Assembly: GCA_947498455.1 (NCBI GenBank)
Contig: CANMKK010000022.1
Location: 26,539-90,538 of the forward strand
DNA length: 64,000 bases
Source of the DNA: an uncultured Aquimarina sp.
Lineage (GTDB): Bacteria > Bacteroidota > Bacteroidia > Flavobacteriales > Flavobacteriaceae
Reading direction: 5' to 3'
The position numbers and the translations under genes were made by a program. Under the pieces are notes generated by a model. It was not told the origin of the DNA. It searched no databases and saw only the letters and a list, made by a program, of their open reading frames with translations. Below are positions 35,618-45,862 of the stretch, piece after piece (positions within the stretch are counted from its first letter, which is position 1; every line of letters starts with the position of its first letter).

Positions 35618-37159
35618 TTATAAAGGAATATTTCCATGTTTTCGTTTAGGAAGATCTATTTTTTTGTTTTCTAAAATGCTAAAGGCTTTGAGTAATTTTC
35701 TTCGAGTATTTTTTGGTAAAATAATCTCATCAATAAACCCTCGCTGTGCTGCTCTATATGGATTAGCAAACTTTTCTGCATATTCCGCTTCTTTTTCGGC
35801 TAATTTGGCCGTTGGGTTACCCGATTCATTGATTTCCTTTTTAAATATAATTTCACTAGCACCTTTAGCACCCATTACCGCAATTTCTGCAGTTGGCCAG
35901 GCAAAATTATAATCAGCACCGATATGTTTAGAGTTCATTACGTCATAGGCTCCTCCATATGCTTTACGTGTAATTACAGTTACCTTTGGTACGGTAGCTT
36001 CACTAAGAGCATATAGTAATTTAGCCCCGTGTATTATAATTCCATTCCATTCCTGATCGGTTCCGGGAAGAAATCCGGGAACATCTACCAATACTAAAAG
36101 AGGAATATTAAAACAATCACAAAATCGAGTAAATCGAGCTGCCTTCTTAGAGCTATTAACATCGAGAACTCCTGCTAAAAACATGGGTTGATTCGCTACG
36201 ATACCGATACTTCTACCTCCAATTCTTGCAAAACCAACAATAATATTTTCTGCATAATTTTTATGAATTTCATAAAAAGAACCTTCATCAATAACCCCAG
36301 AGATTACCTCATGCATATCATAAGGTGTATTAGGATTTTCGGGTATTATATCTGATAAAACCTCTCGCATTTCATTTTCTAAAGGAAAATTTAATTTTTT
36401 TGGAGATTCTTGGTTATTCTGAGGAAGATAGCTTAGCAGGCTTTTAATATCTTCAAGGCATTCGATATCATTAGGAGATGTAACATGTGCTACACCAGAT
36501 TTAGAGGAATGTGTACTGGCACCTCCCAGTTCTTCGGCACTGACTTCTTCATTAGTCACTGTTTTTACTACATTAGGCCCAGTAACAAACATATAACTTG
36601 TATCTTCTACCATTAATGTAAAATCTGTCATTGCTGGAGAATATACCGCTCCACCGGCACATGGCCCCATAATAGCAGATATCTGGGGGATAACTCCAGA
36701 TGTTTGTACATTTCTATAGAAAATATCCGCATAGCCCCCTAATGAACGAACTCCTTCCTGAATTCGCGCTCCTCCAGAATCATTTAAACCAATGATTGGA
36801 ATACCAGATTGAACTGCAAGATCCATTACCTTACAGATTTTTTCTGCGTGGGTTTCTGATAAGGCTCCACCAAATACAGTAAAGTCTTGTGCAAAAATAT
36901 AAACGGCCATTCCGTTTATTGTTCCATATCCCGTAATGACACCATCACCATAGTAGATTTCGTTATCCATTCCAAAATCTGTAGTTCTGTGTGTTACTAG
37001 CATACCTATTTCTTCGAAAGAACCTTCATCTAGTAAATAAGTTACACGTTCTCGCGCTGTTAGTTTTTTCTTTTGATGTTGTCTTTGGATGCGTTTTTCG
37101 CCACCACCGGATTTTGCTAATGCAATTTTTTCTTGTAAGATTTTGATTTTAGGATCCAT
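35618..37159 (-). CDS. Acyl-CoA carboxylase, carboxyltransferase (beta) subunit
   Basis: 513 residues, the size of propionyl-CoA carboxylase beta. The family core is clear: [19 protein letters not shown], then [18 protein letters not shown] and [13 protein letters not shown] in the first half, and [15 protein letters not shown] with [12 protein letters not shown] in the second. It transfers CO2 from carboxybiotin to an acyl-CoA. The neighbouring biotin carboxylase and carrier genes complete the enzyme. Propionyl-CoA is the likeliest substrate by similarity; methylmalonyl mutase is not in the window. Confidence 0.93.
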   Translation of the reverse strand: MDPKIKILQEKIALAKSGGGEKRIQRQHQKKKLTARERVTYLLDEGSFEEIGMLVTHRTTDFGMDNEIYYGDGVITGYGTINGMAVYIFAQDFTVFGGALSETHAEKICKVMDLAVQSGIPIIGLNDSGGARIQEGVRSLGGYADIFYRNVQTSGVIPQISAIMGPCAGGAVYSPAMTDFTLMVEDTSYMFVTGPNVVKTVTNEEVSAEELGGASTHSSKSGVAHVTSPNDIECLEDIKSLLSYLPQNNQESPKKLNFPLENEMREVLSDIIPENPNTPYDMHEVISGVIDEGSFYEIHKNYAENIIVGFARIGGRSIGIVANQPMFLAGVLDVNSSKKAARFTRFCDCFNIPLLVLVDVPGFLPGTDQEWNGIIIHGAKLLYALSEATVPKVTVITRKAYGGAYDVMNSKHIGADYNFAWPTAEIAVMGAKGASEIIFKKEINESGNPTAKLAEKEAEYAEKFANPYRAAQRGFIDEIILPKNTRRKLLKAFSILENKKIDLPKRKHGNIPL

Positions 37160-37165
37160 AAATAT

Positions 37166-38608
37166 TTAGTGTATTGGTAATCTTACTATTTTTTGATCTT
37201 CTATATATTGTTTTACAGCTATTAATGCAGCAATTTTAGCCTCCTCTTCTTCAATAGATCGAATGTTTTCTGGAGTATAGTGCTTTTTTACAAAATGAGT
37301 ATCGAATTTACCAGACTGAAAAGCTTCGTGATTGAATACGAATTTCCCAAACGGTAATGTCGTTTGCACTCCTTCGATTTTATAATTGTCTATAGCCTTT
37401 AGCATTAACAATATAGCTTCTTCACGACTCTTGCCATATGTAATAAGTTTAGAAAGCATTGGATCATAATAAATGGGTATATCCATTCCTTCATTAAAAC
37501 CATCGTCTACCCGAATTCCTGGTCCACTCGGTATCGTATATACCTCTAGATTACCTACACTAGGTAAGAAGTTATTAAGCGGGTCTTCGGCATATACTCT
37601 TAGTTCGAATGCATGTCCATTAATACCAATATCATTTTGTTGTATTGATAATTCTTCACCTCTTGCAATACGTATTTGTAGCTCTACCAGATCTAATCCA
37701 GTAATCATTTCCGTTACAGGATGCTCTACCTGTAAGCGGGTATTCATTTCCAGAAAATAAAAGTTATGATGTTCATCGAGGAGAAACTCTACAGTTCCAG
37801 CACCAAGGTAATCACAGGATCTGGCTACTTGTACAGCAGCTTCTCCCATTTTAGAACGTAATTGAGGAGTAAGTATCGCCGAAGGAGCCTCCTCAACTAC
37901 CTTTTGATGGCGTCGTTGGATACTACATTCCCTTTCAAAAAGATGAATGATATTTCCATGACTATCGGCTACAACTTGTATTTCGATATGTCTGGGAGAG
38001 GAGATATATTTTTCAATAAAAATAGACCCATCACCAAATGCAGAAGTCGCTTCACTAATAGCTCGCTGCATTTGCGATTCCAAATCTTTTTCTTCTTCAA
38101 CCACACGCATCCCTTTTCCACCACCGCCGGCAGATGCTTTAATCAGAATAGGAAAGCCTATATCTATTGCGATAGATTTGGCCTTTTCTATATCCGTTAC
38201 TGCCTTATCTATTCCGGGAACCATTGGGATATCATAGGATTTTACAGTTTCCTTAGCGGCTAGTTTACTTCCCATTACTCTAATAGCATTGGGTTTAGGG
38301 CCTATAAAAATGAGATTATTTTTAGCTACCTCTTCGGCAAAATCAGCATTTTCGCTCAAAAAACCATATCCAGGATGTATCGCATCCGCATGTAGTTCCT
38401 TTGCAACTTGGATAATTTTTGATCCAACAAGATATGATTGATTAGAAGGAGCTTCGCCTATACAAACGGCTTCATCGGCAAGCTGTACATGTGGAGCATT
38501 TCTGTCAGCGGTCGAATACAAAGCAACCGTTTTTATCCCCATTTTCCGGGCAGTTTTCATGATTCTCACTGCAATTTCTCCTCTATTGGCAATAACTATT
38601 TTTTTCAT
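37166..38608 (-). CDS. Biotin carboxylase subunit of an acyl-CoA carboxylase
   Basis: 480 residues, single-domain AccC-type. ATP-grasp features are ASAGGGGKGMRVV (glycine loop), HLFERECSIQRRHQKVVEEAP, FLEMNTRLQVEHPVTEMITG and RIARGEEL. It starts MKKIVIANRGEIAVRI. It carboxylates biotin on the carrier protein encoded just upstream (6-base gap) and hands it to the beta subunit. Confidence 0.96.
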   Translation of the reverse strand: MKKIVIANRGEIAVRIMKTARKMGIKTVALYSTADRNAPHVQLADEAVCIGEAPSNQSYLVGSKIIQVAKELHADAIHPGYGFLSENADFAEEVAKNNLIFIGPKPNAIRVMGSKLAAKETVKSYDIPMVPGIDKAVTDIEKAKSIAIDIGFPILIKASAGGGGKGMRVVEEEKDLESQMQRAISEATSAFGDGSIFIEKYISSPRHIEIQVVADSHGNIIHLFERECSIQRRHQKVVEEAPSAILTPQLRSKMGEAAVQVARSCDYLGAGTVEFLLDEHHNFYFLEMNTRLQVEHPVTEMITGLDLVELQIRIARGEELSIQQNDIGINGHAFELRVYAEDPLNNFLPSVGNLEVYTIPSGPGIRVDDGFNEGMDIPIYYDPMLSKLITYGKSREEAILLMLKAIDNYKIEGVQTTLPFGKFVFNHEAFQSGKFDTHFVKKHYTPENIRSIEEEEAKIAALIAVKQYIEDQKIVRLPIH

Positions 38609-38614
38609 CTTGAT

Positions 38615-39097
38615 TTACTCGAACTCGATTAATAATTTTCCTTTGTCAACAGCATCTCCTATAGAAGCGGTAATAGATTTTATAATCCCATCTCTGGGAG
38701 AAGTAATAATGTTTTCCATTTTCATTGCTTCTAAAACCAAAAGATAATCACCTTCTTGTACTGTCTGACCAATTTCTACTTTACGATCTATAATAAGCCC
38801 AGGCATTGGAGCTTTAATATAATTAACTTGCTTAGAAGAGCCTAAAGCAAATCCCATTGCTTTAATTTGTATGTCTAACTCATTGGATATAGATACTTTA
38901 TACATATTGGAGTTCACCTTTACAATATAGTTCTTATTCATAAAATTAGTGGCTGTAATTTCTGCAGGATAAGATATCCGATCCTTGAGTATATGAAGTT
39001 TAGATTTTTCAATTGATATGATATCAAGTTTATCTATATCATTATCCGTAATATCAAACTCTAAGTCGTTATCTATCTGTGCTTTGTAAATCTTCAT
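38615..39097 (-). CDS. Biotin carboxyl carrier protein of an acyl-CoA carboxylase
   Basis: 160 residues. The C-terminal biotinyl domain carries the biotin lysine in LEAMKMENII (about residue 129), preceded by APMPGLIIDRKVEIGQTV. The N-terminal half is a less conserved linker domain. It is the first gene of the minus-strand operon carrier-carboxylase-transferase. The carrier is a free protein, unlike the fused alpha subunits of many proteobacterial propionyl-CoA carboxylases. Confidence 0.93.
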   Translation of the reverse strand: MKIYKAQIDNDLEFDITDNDIDKLDIISIEKSKLHILKDRISYPAEITATNFMNKNYIVKVNSNMYKVSISNELDIQIKAMGFALGSSKQVNYIKAPMPGLIIDRKVEIGQTVQEGDYLLVLEAMKMENIITSPRDGIIKSITASIGDAVDKGKLLIEFE

Positions 39098-39306
39098 AAA
39101 ATAACCGATTTAATCTGTAATGTTAAATATAACCATTAAAAATAGTTGATCAATTTATTTAATTTGTTTTTCCGACCATCGATTTTAATATCTTTTATAA
39201 TATGCTGATTATCAAGGTTGTTAAATAAAATGGTAAATTAGTGTTAAACCTTTTACAATTTATGTAGTCTAAATGTTTTAAAGACTATAACCCAAAATAA
39301 TTTAAT

Positions 39307-40089
39307 ATGAGAAAAAGTAAATATTCAATCGTATTTTTTTTTAGCTTTTTAATGATCATTTCATGGGCTTGTTCATCTGATAATGAATCTAATACAGATA
39401 CAGAGGAAGTATTAGTAGATACAGACTATGATATTACTCCAATACTATCCAAATTTAATGCCGCTGGATTATCGTATGAAATCAATGGAAGTAATGTGAT
39501 TTTTAGCAGTAATGATTTACCAGATCATAAATCTCCATACTATTTGGGAACCGAATGGGAAACAGAACTATATGAGGCCTATAATGGTAGTAATACTAGT
39601 TTTAATTTAAACCCTAATAGAATCGCAGAACAGAACATTACTATTACTGTACCATTACATCCTGCCGAAGCTAGCATTAAGCAAGCCACAGCATTAGGGA
39701 CGATGGGAATTGCAGTCAATGGAGTGGTTTTTTACAATCAATATGCCGGACCGGATAATCAACCATTAACTTCTGAAATTAATTCTTTTGATCAATATTT
39801 AGGCCATCCTCAACAACAAGGAGGATACCATTATCATCAAGAGCCTGTCTACCTTACTGCTAAATTTGGAAATGATACCTTTTTAGGATTGTTGGCAGAT
39901 GGATTTCCTGTATACGGCCCTATAGAAAATGGGTCGGAGATAACAAATGCTGATCTTGACGAATACCATGGTCATGTAGGTGCTACAGTAGATTTTCCTA
40001 ATGGAATTTATCACTATCATATTACTTCTGAAGATCCATATATTAATGGAAATGGATTCTTTGGTACTCCTGGAAATATTACGAATTAA
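39307..40089 (+). CDS. YHYH-domain lipoprotein
   Basis: 260 residues. Lipoprotein signal with lipobox ISWAC (Cys22) followed by an acidic Ser/Asp/Thr linker. The YHYH domain shows GGYHYHQEPVYL, FLGLLADGFPVYGP, EYHGHVGATVDFPNGIYHYHI. The metal-binding function is suggested by the paired YHYH motifs but the activity is not established. The next gene starts directly at its stop (0-base gap), and a SCO gene follows, which hints at a copper or redox role. Confidence 0.9.
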   Translation: MRKSKYSIVFFFSFLMIISWACSSDNESNTDTEEVLVDTDYDITPILSKFNAAGLSYEINGSNVIFSSNDLPDHKSPYYLGTEWETELYEAYNGSNTSFNLNPNRIAEQNITITVPLHPAEASIKQATALGTMGIAVNGVVFYNQYAGPDNQPLTSEINSFDQYLGHPQQQGGYHYHQEPVYLTAKFGNDTFLGLLADGFPVYGPIENGSEITNADLDEYHGHVGATVDFPNGIYHYHITSEDPYINGNGFFGTPGNITN

Positions 40090-40653
40090 ATGATATTTAG
40101 ATTAGTAGTCATATTCATATTGATATTGGCAAGTTGTAAATACGAAACTGACGATATGATAATTTCTCCTACTGATAAGGGATTAGAACTTAGTAATGGT
40201 GAGCTTTTTTATAATGAAAATTTGTTTTCAGGAACATTGATTGATTATTATAAAGACAATACTATCAAGTTAGAAATTCCATATGCGAATGGTAGAAAAG
40301 AAGGTATAGCGCGACATTTTTATGAAAATGGAGAGCCAAAAACTGTACGAGTGTATAGTAAAGGAGTCAAAATAGGTATTCATAATGGATGGTGGCCAGA
40401 TGGAGCTCGTAAATTTCAATATCATTTTGATACAGAAGGAAATTATAATGGAAGTGTTTTAGAGTGGTATAGAAGTGGACAGCCCTTTAAAATTTTTAAT
40501 TATAAACATGGAAAAGAAAGCGGGAAACAACAAATGTATGGACCCAATGGGATTATAAGAGCAAATTATGAAGTGATTAATGGAGAACGTTTCGGTCTTA
40601 TCGGTCTAAAAAAGTGTTATAAAATAAAAAAAGATTCAACTAAAATTTATTAA
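40090..40653 (+). CDS. MORN-repeat variant lipoprotein (YwqK-like)
   Basis: 187 residues with a lipobox ILASC (Cys16). Several MORN-variant repeats are visible: IKLEIPYANGRKEGIARHFY, GEPKTVRVYSKGVKIG, NGSVLEWYRSGQPFKIFNY and GKESGKQQMYGPNGIIR. Proteins like this are often named antitoxin component YwqK, but nothing here suggests a toxin. It is sandwiched between the YHYH and SCO genes, with a 4-base gap to the latter. Confidence 0.85.
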   Translation: MIFRLVVIFILILASCKYETDDMIISPTDKGLELSNGELFYNENLFSGTLIDYYKDNTIKLEIPYANGRKEGIARHFYENGEPKTVRVYSKGVKIGIHNGWWPDGARKFQYHFDTEGNYNGSVLEWYRSGQPFKIFNYKHGKESGKQQMYGPNGIIRANYEVINGERFGLIGLKKCYKIKKDSTKIY

Positions 40654-40657
40654 ATTA

Positions 40658-41314
40658 ATGAAATATTTTTTTTGGACATGTATGGTATTGGTCATTTTGT
40701 TTTCGTGTAAAAAACAGGAAAAAGTCATAAGTCCTCATACTTCTGTAAATAAACTACCTTATTTTGTTTCTTCGGATTTTACACCTCATTGGTTCGCTAT
40801 ATCTGATCTGAAAGGAAAACATAAAATTCCTGATTTTAATTTTATAAATCAAAACGGAGATACAATTACTAATGAAACATATAGGGATAAGATATACATA
40901 GCGGATTTCTTTTTTACTATTTGTCCTGGAATATGTCCCCAGTTAACTAAAAACATGGGTTTGATTCAGAATACATATGTAGATGACCAAGAGGTAAACT
41001 TATTGTCTCATACTGTTATGCCTTGGCATGATTCGATACCTGTACTTAAAGAGTATGCACTTAGAAATAATATCAATGACGAAAAGTGGAATCTAGTTAC
41101 TGGTGATAAAGATGAAATTTATAAAATAGCAAGAGAAGGATATTTTGCAGATGAGGATTTTGTAAAGACACAGGATACAGATAATTTTATTCATACAGAA
41201 AATTTTATTTTAGTGGATAAGAAAGGATATATAAGAGGTGTTTATAATGGTACAATTCCATTAGATGTGAAACGGTTAATGAGGCATATAGAAATTCTTA
41301 AAAAGGAGGTATAG
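40658..41314 (+). CDS. SCO1/SenC-family copper/redox protein
   Basis: 218 residues, lipobox LFSC (Cys17). The CxxxC pair is Cys89-Cys93 in FTICPGICPQLTK, and the conserved His lies in FIHTENFILVD (about residue 178). SCO proteins load copper into cytochrome oxidase or act in thiol exchange. It is the third gene of the YHYH-MORN-SCO operon. A histidine-containing sequence DFTPHWF precedes the fold. Confidence 0.93.
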   Translation: MKYFFWTCMVLVILFSCKKQEKVISPHTSVNKLPYFVSSDFTPHWFAISDLKGKHKIPDFNFINQNGDTITNETYRDKIYIADFFFTICPGICPQLTKNMGLIQNTYVDDQEVNLLSHTVMPWHDSIPVLKEYALRNNINDEKWNLVTGDKDEIYKIAREGYFADEDFVKTQDTDNFIHTENFILVDKKGYIRGVYNGTIPLDVKRLMRHIEILKKEV

Positions 41315-41632
41315 ATATACCGTGAAGATTACTAGTGTCCGAAAGTATAAATTAAAAACATTGCCAAAATCAGATTAAAATTCATAGAATATTAATATTC
41401 ACAACCTGTCTCACGTTATACAAAAAAGATAATTGCATAGAATTTAACGCTTTATCCCTTATTTTTAAAGAGATTTCAAAAGTTCTTGTGGAGTTTTATC
41501 AAACTTTTGGTTGCCAGTGATAAATTCTTCTGATAAAGGGCAAAATTTTAATGGAGAAATGACCTATGCAAGAGAAGAGCCAATTGGTATTAAATAGCAG
41601 TGATGTATGAATAATAGATAAAATGAGATAAA
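41315..41632. other. Gene-free stretch after the SCO gene
   Basis: About 320 bases. A short open stretch ends in NFNGEMTYAREEPIGIK and a stop near 41600 and could be a gene remnant, but it has no start and I cannot assign it. Otherwise AT-rich non-coding sequence, closed by the bidirectional terminator at 41633. Confidence 0.4.
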
Positions 41633-41673
41633 AAAAACCACCTTACCGAAATAATTGCGGTAAGGTGGTTTTT
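41633..41673. terminator. Bidirectional intrinsic terminator
   Basis: AAAAACCACCTTACCG pairs perfectly with CGGTAAGGTGGTTTTT across a 9-base loop. A-run on the left and T-run on the right let it serve both the SCO operon and the convergent chitinase gene at 41699. Confidence 0.9.
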
Positions 41674-41698
41674 ATAATATCGGATGTGAATCTATTGT

Positions 41699-43345
41699 CT
41701 AATCACGTAATCCAATTTTTACTGATAAAACTTTTTTGCTAGATAATTTTAATCTTGCAATATAAATTCCATCTGATAATTGATTTAATTCAATTATAAT
41801 ATGTTTTCCTGTCAATTGTCCAGAAGATTGTATTTGTTTTCCGGATAGGTCATGAATACTAATATGTTCTACAGAATTATTTCCAGATTCGCTTTGGACA
41901 TGGAATGTATTATCTCTAACATACACAGTGATTCCATTTTGAAGTAACTCATCATTAATTCCTAAGTTACTGTCACATCCTTCTCCTTCTGCGCAATCTT
42001 TTACTACTTCCCATACTTCGTTTTCCCCAGGAATATGATTAATATTTGCATACCACTTACTTTTCCAGATTTTACAAGAATAATATACTTCTGTATCACC
42101 TGGATACGAGTTAGAACTAATATACTCACTTACATCACAATATTTCTCGATTATAGGGCCACAGCCTTGCGAACCACCTGTATATGGAGAAAAATTAAAA
42201 TCATTTGCCTGACTAATAGCAGTAGCTTCATCAGTTCCATTAAGAACCTTACTTGCTACATTTAGATATGAATAGGCAGAACTATCTGTGCCTTCTAGTA
42301 ATAGTTGCCAGATCATAATACCGTCTTTTTCACCTGCTCTATCTGGATGTGTTGCAATATGATTAGATAATGAAGCTACATTTTCATGCGTATATTCGTA
42401 GTAAGGTCCCCAAGGCTCTTTAGGATAGTGTACACCTGCGACTACTTTAAAACCATACGTATTCGCATAATAAGCAAATGCATCATACATAATAGACCTA
42501 TTGAGGCTTCCTCCTGCATTATATCCTTGATATGCGATGAGATCAATTTTATCACCTACACTTTCCATAACAGGTATCATATGACCTGTAGCAGAAAAGC
42601 CAAAAAGATTGATACCATTAGTTTGGGCTTCCCCAGTATATAAATTGGTGTCATCCTCTCCTGTTAATGTATTACGATTCGCAAATGCAAATGGAGAGTT
42701 TGTGTCATCATTAGACTGACCACCTAAAGCACCAACTCCACTAGGAGCACAGGCTAAGATGTACCCTTCACTCTTTGGCATAATAGCTCTGGAGTTATTA
42801 AAGAAATCGATAAAATGTTGTACATTTTCTGGGGTTCCTATGCCAGAAAAAGATCCATTAGGTTCGAAATCCCAATCAATTCCATCAAATCCTATATCAT
42901 CTACAAGATCTTTAATTTGTTGGTAATTAATATCATCATAGATTTCACTACTGGTCCAATATGTTTCTCCACCTATGGATAGGATCACTTTAATTCCTTT
43001 ATCTTTAAGAGCAGATACACTTTCTTTTAAGGTGCATCCATCATAAGGAACATCAATTCCGGTTCCTACTAGATCAAAAGATCCTTTTTCATAAGTTAAA
43101 TCTGGTTTTGCAAATGAAAGAAATACAAAATTAACGAAAGGAGGGATTTTTCTTAACTTAGAATCCTGTCCGGAACTGGCATAACTTTCTGACCAAGACG
43201 GGAAATATGCTAGTATTATTGGATCATCAGTAATGTTTTGAGATATAGATGACTGGCTACATACTAAAATAAGAACAAGAGTTAATGTTTTGATTGAAAG
43301 ATAAAAAGCACTTAGCTTTTTATTTAAAAAGTAATTTGATTTCAT
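41699..43345 (-). CDS. Secreted GH18 chitinase with carbohydrate-binding module and T9SS domain
   Basis: 548 residues. A signal region lies at residues 1-36 (LVLILVCSQSSISQ). The GH18 barrel carries GFDGIDWDFEP, with catalytic Glu161, and VILSIGGETYW. A small Cys/Trp-rich module near residues 405-460 (VYYSCKIWKSKWYANIN, GENEVWEVVKDC) resembles a chitin-binding module. The C-terminus is a T9SS domain (HISIHDLSGKQIQS, DGIYIARLKLSSK). It differs from the other chitinase in active-site motif (DGIDWDFE) and in having the binding module, so the pair probably acts in complementary ways on chitin. Confidence 0.93.
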   Translation of the reverse strand: MKSNYFLNKKLSAFYLSIKTLTLVLILVCSQSSISQNITDDPIILAYFPSWSESYASSGQDSKLRKIPPFVNFVFLSFAKPDLTYEKGSFDLVGTGIDVPYDGCTLKESVSALKDKGIKVILSIGGETYWTSSEIYDDINYQQIKDLVDDIGFDGIDWDFEPNGSFSGIGTPENVQHFIDFFNNSRAIMPKSEGYILACAPSGVGALGGQSNDDTNSPFAFANRNTLTGEDDTNLYTGEAQTNGINLFGFSATGHMIPVMESVGDKIDLIAYQGYNAGGSLNRSIMYDAFAYYANTYGFKVVAGVHYPKEPWGPYYEYTHENVASLSNHIATHPDRAGEKDGIMIWQLLLEGTDSSAYSYLNVASKVLNGTDEATAISQANDFNFSPYTGGSQGCGPIIEKYCDVSEYISSNSYPGDTEVYYSCKIWKSKWYANINHIPGENEVWEVVKDCAEGEGCDSNLGINDELLQNGITVYVRDNTFHVQSESGNNSVEHISIHDLSGKQIQSSGQLTGKHIIIELNQLSDGIYIARLKLSSKKVLSVKIGLRD

Positions 43346-43607
43346 GTTTAAATTAAGTTAATGTATTTCTAATAAAAAATTAAAAAAGAGGGGTTTTTAT
43401 TAATTCAGCTAGTCTAACGGCAAGATGTAGGTTTTATTGTCAAAACTTAATTTAGATAATATTTTTTCCGTTGTAACCGTTTTTTTAGCTGTTAAAAGGT
43501 GGGTAGTTTGGTTATAGAAAAATGAGTTGATTAATTTCTTTTAATAGAAAAACAGCTACAAGAATTGATATTATTTATATTTACCGAGGTTTAATAGTTG
43601 CTTTATT

Positions 43608-44207
43608 ATGTCATTTTTAGAAGGCTTTGCCATAGGGTTGGGAATGGTGATTTTTATAGGTCCGGTATTCTTCATATTACTAAACAGTAGCCTACAATTT
43701 GGGGTCAAAGCCGGATTAGCTGTGGCGTCCGGAATTATTTTTAGCGATATTATATGTGTTTTATTATGTTATTATGGATTGTTTTCTTTTGTTAACAGAG
43801 AAGAAAATCAGTTTTGGATAGGGATTGTTGGGAGTGCTATTATTTTTGGTTTAGGAATTAATTACCTATTAAAAAAGGCAATTATTATAACTAGTATTTC
43901 AACAAAACCTAAAAGAATCAAAACTTTTTTTTTAAAAGGATTTAGTGTTAATTTTTTTAACCCTTTTGTACTTGCCGTTTGGATTGGAGTTTTTCAATAT
44001 GGACAATCGAAATACCTAGATAAAGAATATTTATATGTGTTTTTGATTTCAGTACTGTTAGGTATTTTTACTACTGATGTTTTAAAAGTATTATTGGCCA
44101 ATAGGTTAAAAGAATTTATTTCAGCTAAACGACTTGCAATATTTTTTAAGATAACAGGATGTCTTCTTATATTTTTTGCTATTCGTTTGTTATACTTGAT
44201 ATGGTAA
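43608..44207 (+). CDS. LysE-family amino acid exporter
   Basis: 199 residues, close to the usual 200. The N-terminal motif EGFAIGLGMVIFIGPVFFILL is the LysE/RhtB signature, with six hydrophobic helices expected. FFLKGFSVNFFNPFVLAVW matches the conserved LKG..xNxxNP loop. Substrate is not predictable. Confidence 0.88.
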   Translation: MSFLEGFAIGLGMVIFIGPVFFILLNSSLQFGVKAGLAVASGIIFSDIICVLLCYYGLFSFVNREENQFWIGIVGSAIIFGLGINYLLKKAIIITSISTKPKRIKTFFLKGFSVNFFNPFVLAVWIGVFQYGQSKYLDKEYLYVFLISVLLGIFTTDVLKVLLANRLKEFISAKRLAIFFKITGCLLIFFAIRLLYLIW

Positions 44208-44260
44208 AGAGAATAAGTATTTTACTTATATTTAAATAACAATTTAAAAAACTCACGGAT

Positions 44261-44761
44261 ATGGAATTTAATTTTTTGATTACCGCTATTGCTGCCATTA
44301 TACCTATGATATTGGGATTTATATGGTATAATCCAAAAGTTTTTGGAACGGCTTGGATGAATGCATGCGGTTTTACTGAAGAAGATTTAAAAGGAGGTAA
44401 TATGGTCAAAATTTTTATTTTGGCTTATATTTTTAGCTTTTTTTTAGCTTTTATTTTGAACACTTTTGTTATCCATCAGTTTGGTTTTTTCTCTAGTATT
44501 ATGGGAGAACCGGGCTGGAATGAAGCAGGTTCCGAAACATATAAATATGCAGAAGAGTATATGGTTAAATATGGCACCACTTTTAGAACCTTCGGTCATG
44601 GAGTTTTACATGGGGTTATGGTAGGTATTATGGTAGTACTTCCGGTTCTTGGTACCAATGCTTTATTTGAGAGGAAAGGATTTAAATACATAGCTGTTAA
44701 TGTTGGGTATTGGATTGTATGCTTAGCATTGATGGGAGGAGTATTATGTCAATTCGCATAA
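44261..44761 (+). CDS. DUF1761 membrane protein
   Basis: 166 residues, with four predicted helices. The opening region ITAIAAIIPMILGFIWYNPKVFGTAWMNACGF is typical of DUF1761. HGVLHGVMVGIMV lies in the second half. Function is unknown. A bidirectional terminator follows directly. Confidence 0.88.
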   Translation: MEFNFLITAIAAIIPMILGFIWYNPKVFGTAWMNACGFTEEDLKGGNMVKIFILAYIFSFFLAFILNTFVIHQFGFFSSIMGEPGWNEAGSETYKYAEEYMVKYGTTFRTFGHGVLHGVMVGIMVVLPVLGTNALFERKGFKYIAVNVGYWIVCLALMGGVLCQFA

Positions 44762-44781
44762 GTAGAACAATAATAAAACAT

Positions 44782-44811
44782 AAAAAAAGCCCGGATTTCT
44801 GGGCTTTTTTT
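44782..44811. terminator. Bidirectional intrinsic terminator
   Basis: AAAAAAAGCCCGG and CTGGGCTTTTTTT form an inverted repeat with a short loop (one G-U pair) between the convergent DUF1761 and hydrolase genes. Both runs of A and T are present. Confidence 0.9.
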
Positions 44812-44839
44812 ATGTTTTATCCCGTTTCATGTTTTTCGA

Positions 44840-45856
44840 TTAATTGGTGCTATTGCCTAAGACCCTGTAAAATAGCCCTTTTAGTAACGGAGATACTTCT
44901 TCCATATCACGTTCTCTTTCTTTGGCTTTTAACTCACCATTATCATCATAATACAACTCATAACTAAATACAAATTTACTAGCTTCGGATTCCATACCCA
45001 ATTGTCCAAATCTAAGATCATTGAAGAAAATTTTATCAGAAGTTTTTTCAATAGTATACCAACCTTCTGAAAGTTTTACTAATCTCGAAACTAGAGGATC
45101 GTTTTTCATAGAACCAAGTAAGCTATGATTCTTTGGGAATTCTAAAAATGAAATAAACTGATTTTTATCTAATAAAGAGTAATAACCAATCATAAAAGAG
45201 TTTTCGGTCTCTACATTTGTTGACCATAATATACTGTTTAACGGTGTTGGTTTTGTTTGGATTTCTATATAGGCGATATTTTGATTATCCAGATTTTTTT
45301 TAAAAATGTGATATGTATACCATTTTATTATAAGTGTGAGTACTAGGTATGAGCTACTTATGATTAACCCCAAGTTGTTCATTTTTTTTCTTTTGGGATC
45401 TGTTCTTTTATAAAACATTGCAATAATTACTAAGATCAAAAATGGTACTGTATATAAAGGATCTACAACAAAAATATTTCTAAAAGAAACTTTATAATCT
45501 AAAGGCCAAAATAGTTGTGTTCCCCAAGTAGTAAAGGCATCCAGAATAGGATGTGTAACAATACCAAGAAACATTAATTTTGTCCAATCTTTCCAATCAG
45601 CTTCTTTGTTTCGATATAATTTAGCAATAAGCCAGCCTAAAATGGGTGATATTAGGATACTAAATAATATAGAATGAGAAAATCCTCTGTGTAATTCATT
45701 CGCAGTTACATTGTCTACAAAAACTTTAGATAACACATCAAGATCGGGAATTGTTCCAGCTATAGCACCCCAAAGCATAGCTTTATTTCCAACTTTTTTG
45801 CCAATAGCGGCTTCTCCTACGGCAGCACCAAGGACTATCTGAGTTAATGAATCCAT
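44840..45856 (-). CDS. Metal-dependent membrane hydrolase, YdjM family
   Basis: 338 residues. Start MDSLTQIVLGAAVGEAAIG and IPDLDVLSK, HRGFSHSILFSIL, GIVTHPILDAFTTWGTQLFWP are the conserved His/Asp motifs of YdjM/DUF457 proteins. Four helices in the first 180 residues; the C-terminal half is soluble. The substrate is unknown. Six bases downstream of the acyltransferase gene, so co-transcribed. Confidence 0.9.
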   Translation of the reverse strand: MDSLTQIVLGAAVGEAAIGKKVGNKAMLWGAIAGTIPDLDVLSKVFVDNVTANELHRGFSHSILFSILISPILGWLIAKLYRNKEADWKDWTKLMFLGIVTHPILDAFTTWGTQLFWPLDYKVSFRNIFVVDPLYTVPFLILVIIAMFYKRTDPKRKKMNNLGLIISSSYLVLTLIIKWYTYHIFKKNLDNQNIAYIEIQTKPTPLNSILWSTNVETENSFMIGYYSLLDKNQFISFLEFPKNHSLLGSMKNDPLVSRLVKLSEGWYTIEKTSDKIFFNDLRFGQLGMESEASKFVFSYELYYDDNGELKAKERERDMEEVSPLLKGLFYRVLGNSTN

Positions 45857-45862
45857 ATCATT

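Noticed and set aside
40090..40653. Toxin-antitoxin role for the YwqK-like MORN protein
   Set aside because: No toxin gene is nearby, and the operon partners are YHYH and SCO proteins.
41460..41610. Possible gene remnant ending in TYAREEPIGIK
   Set aside because: No start codon, no recognisable family, only about 43 codons.
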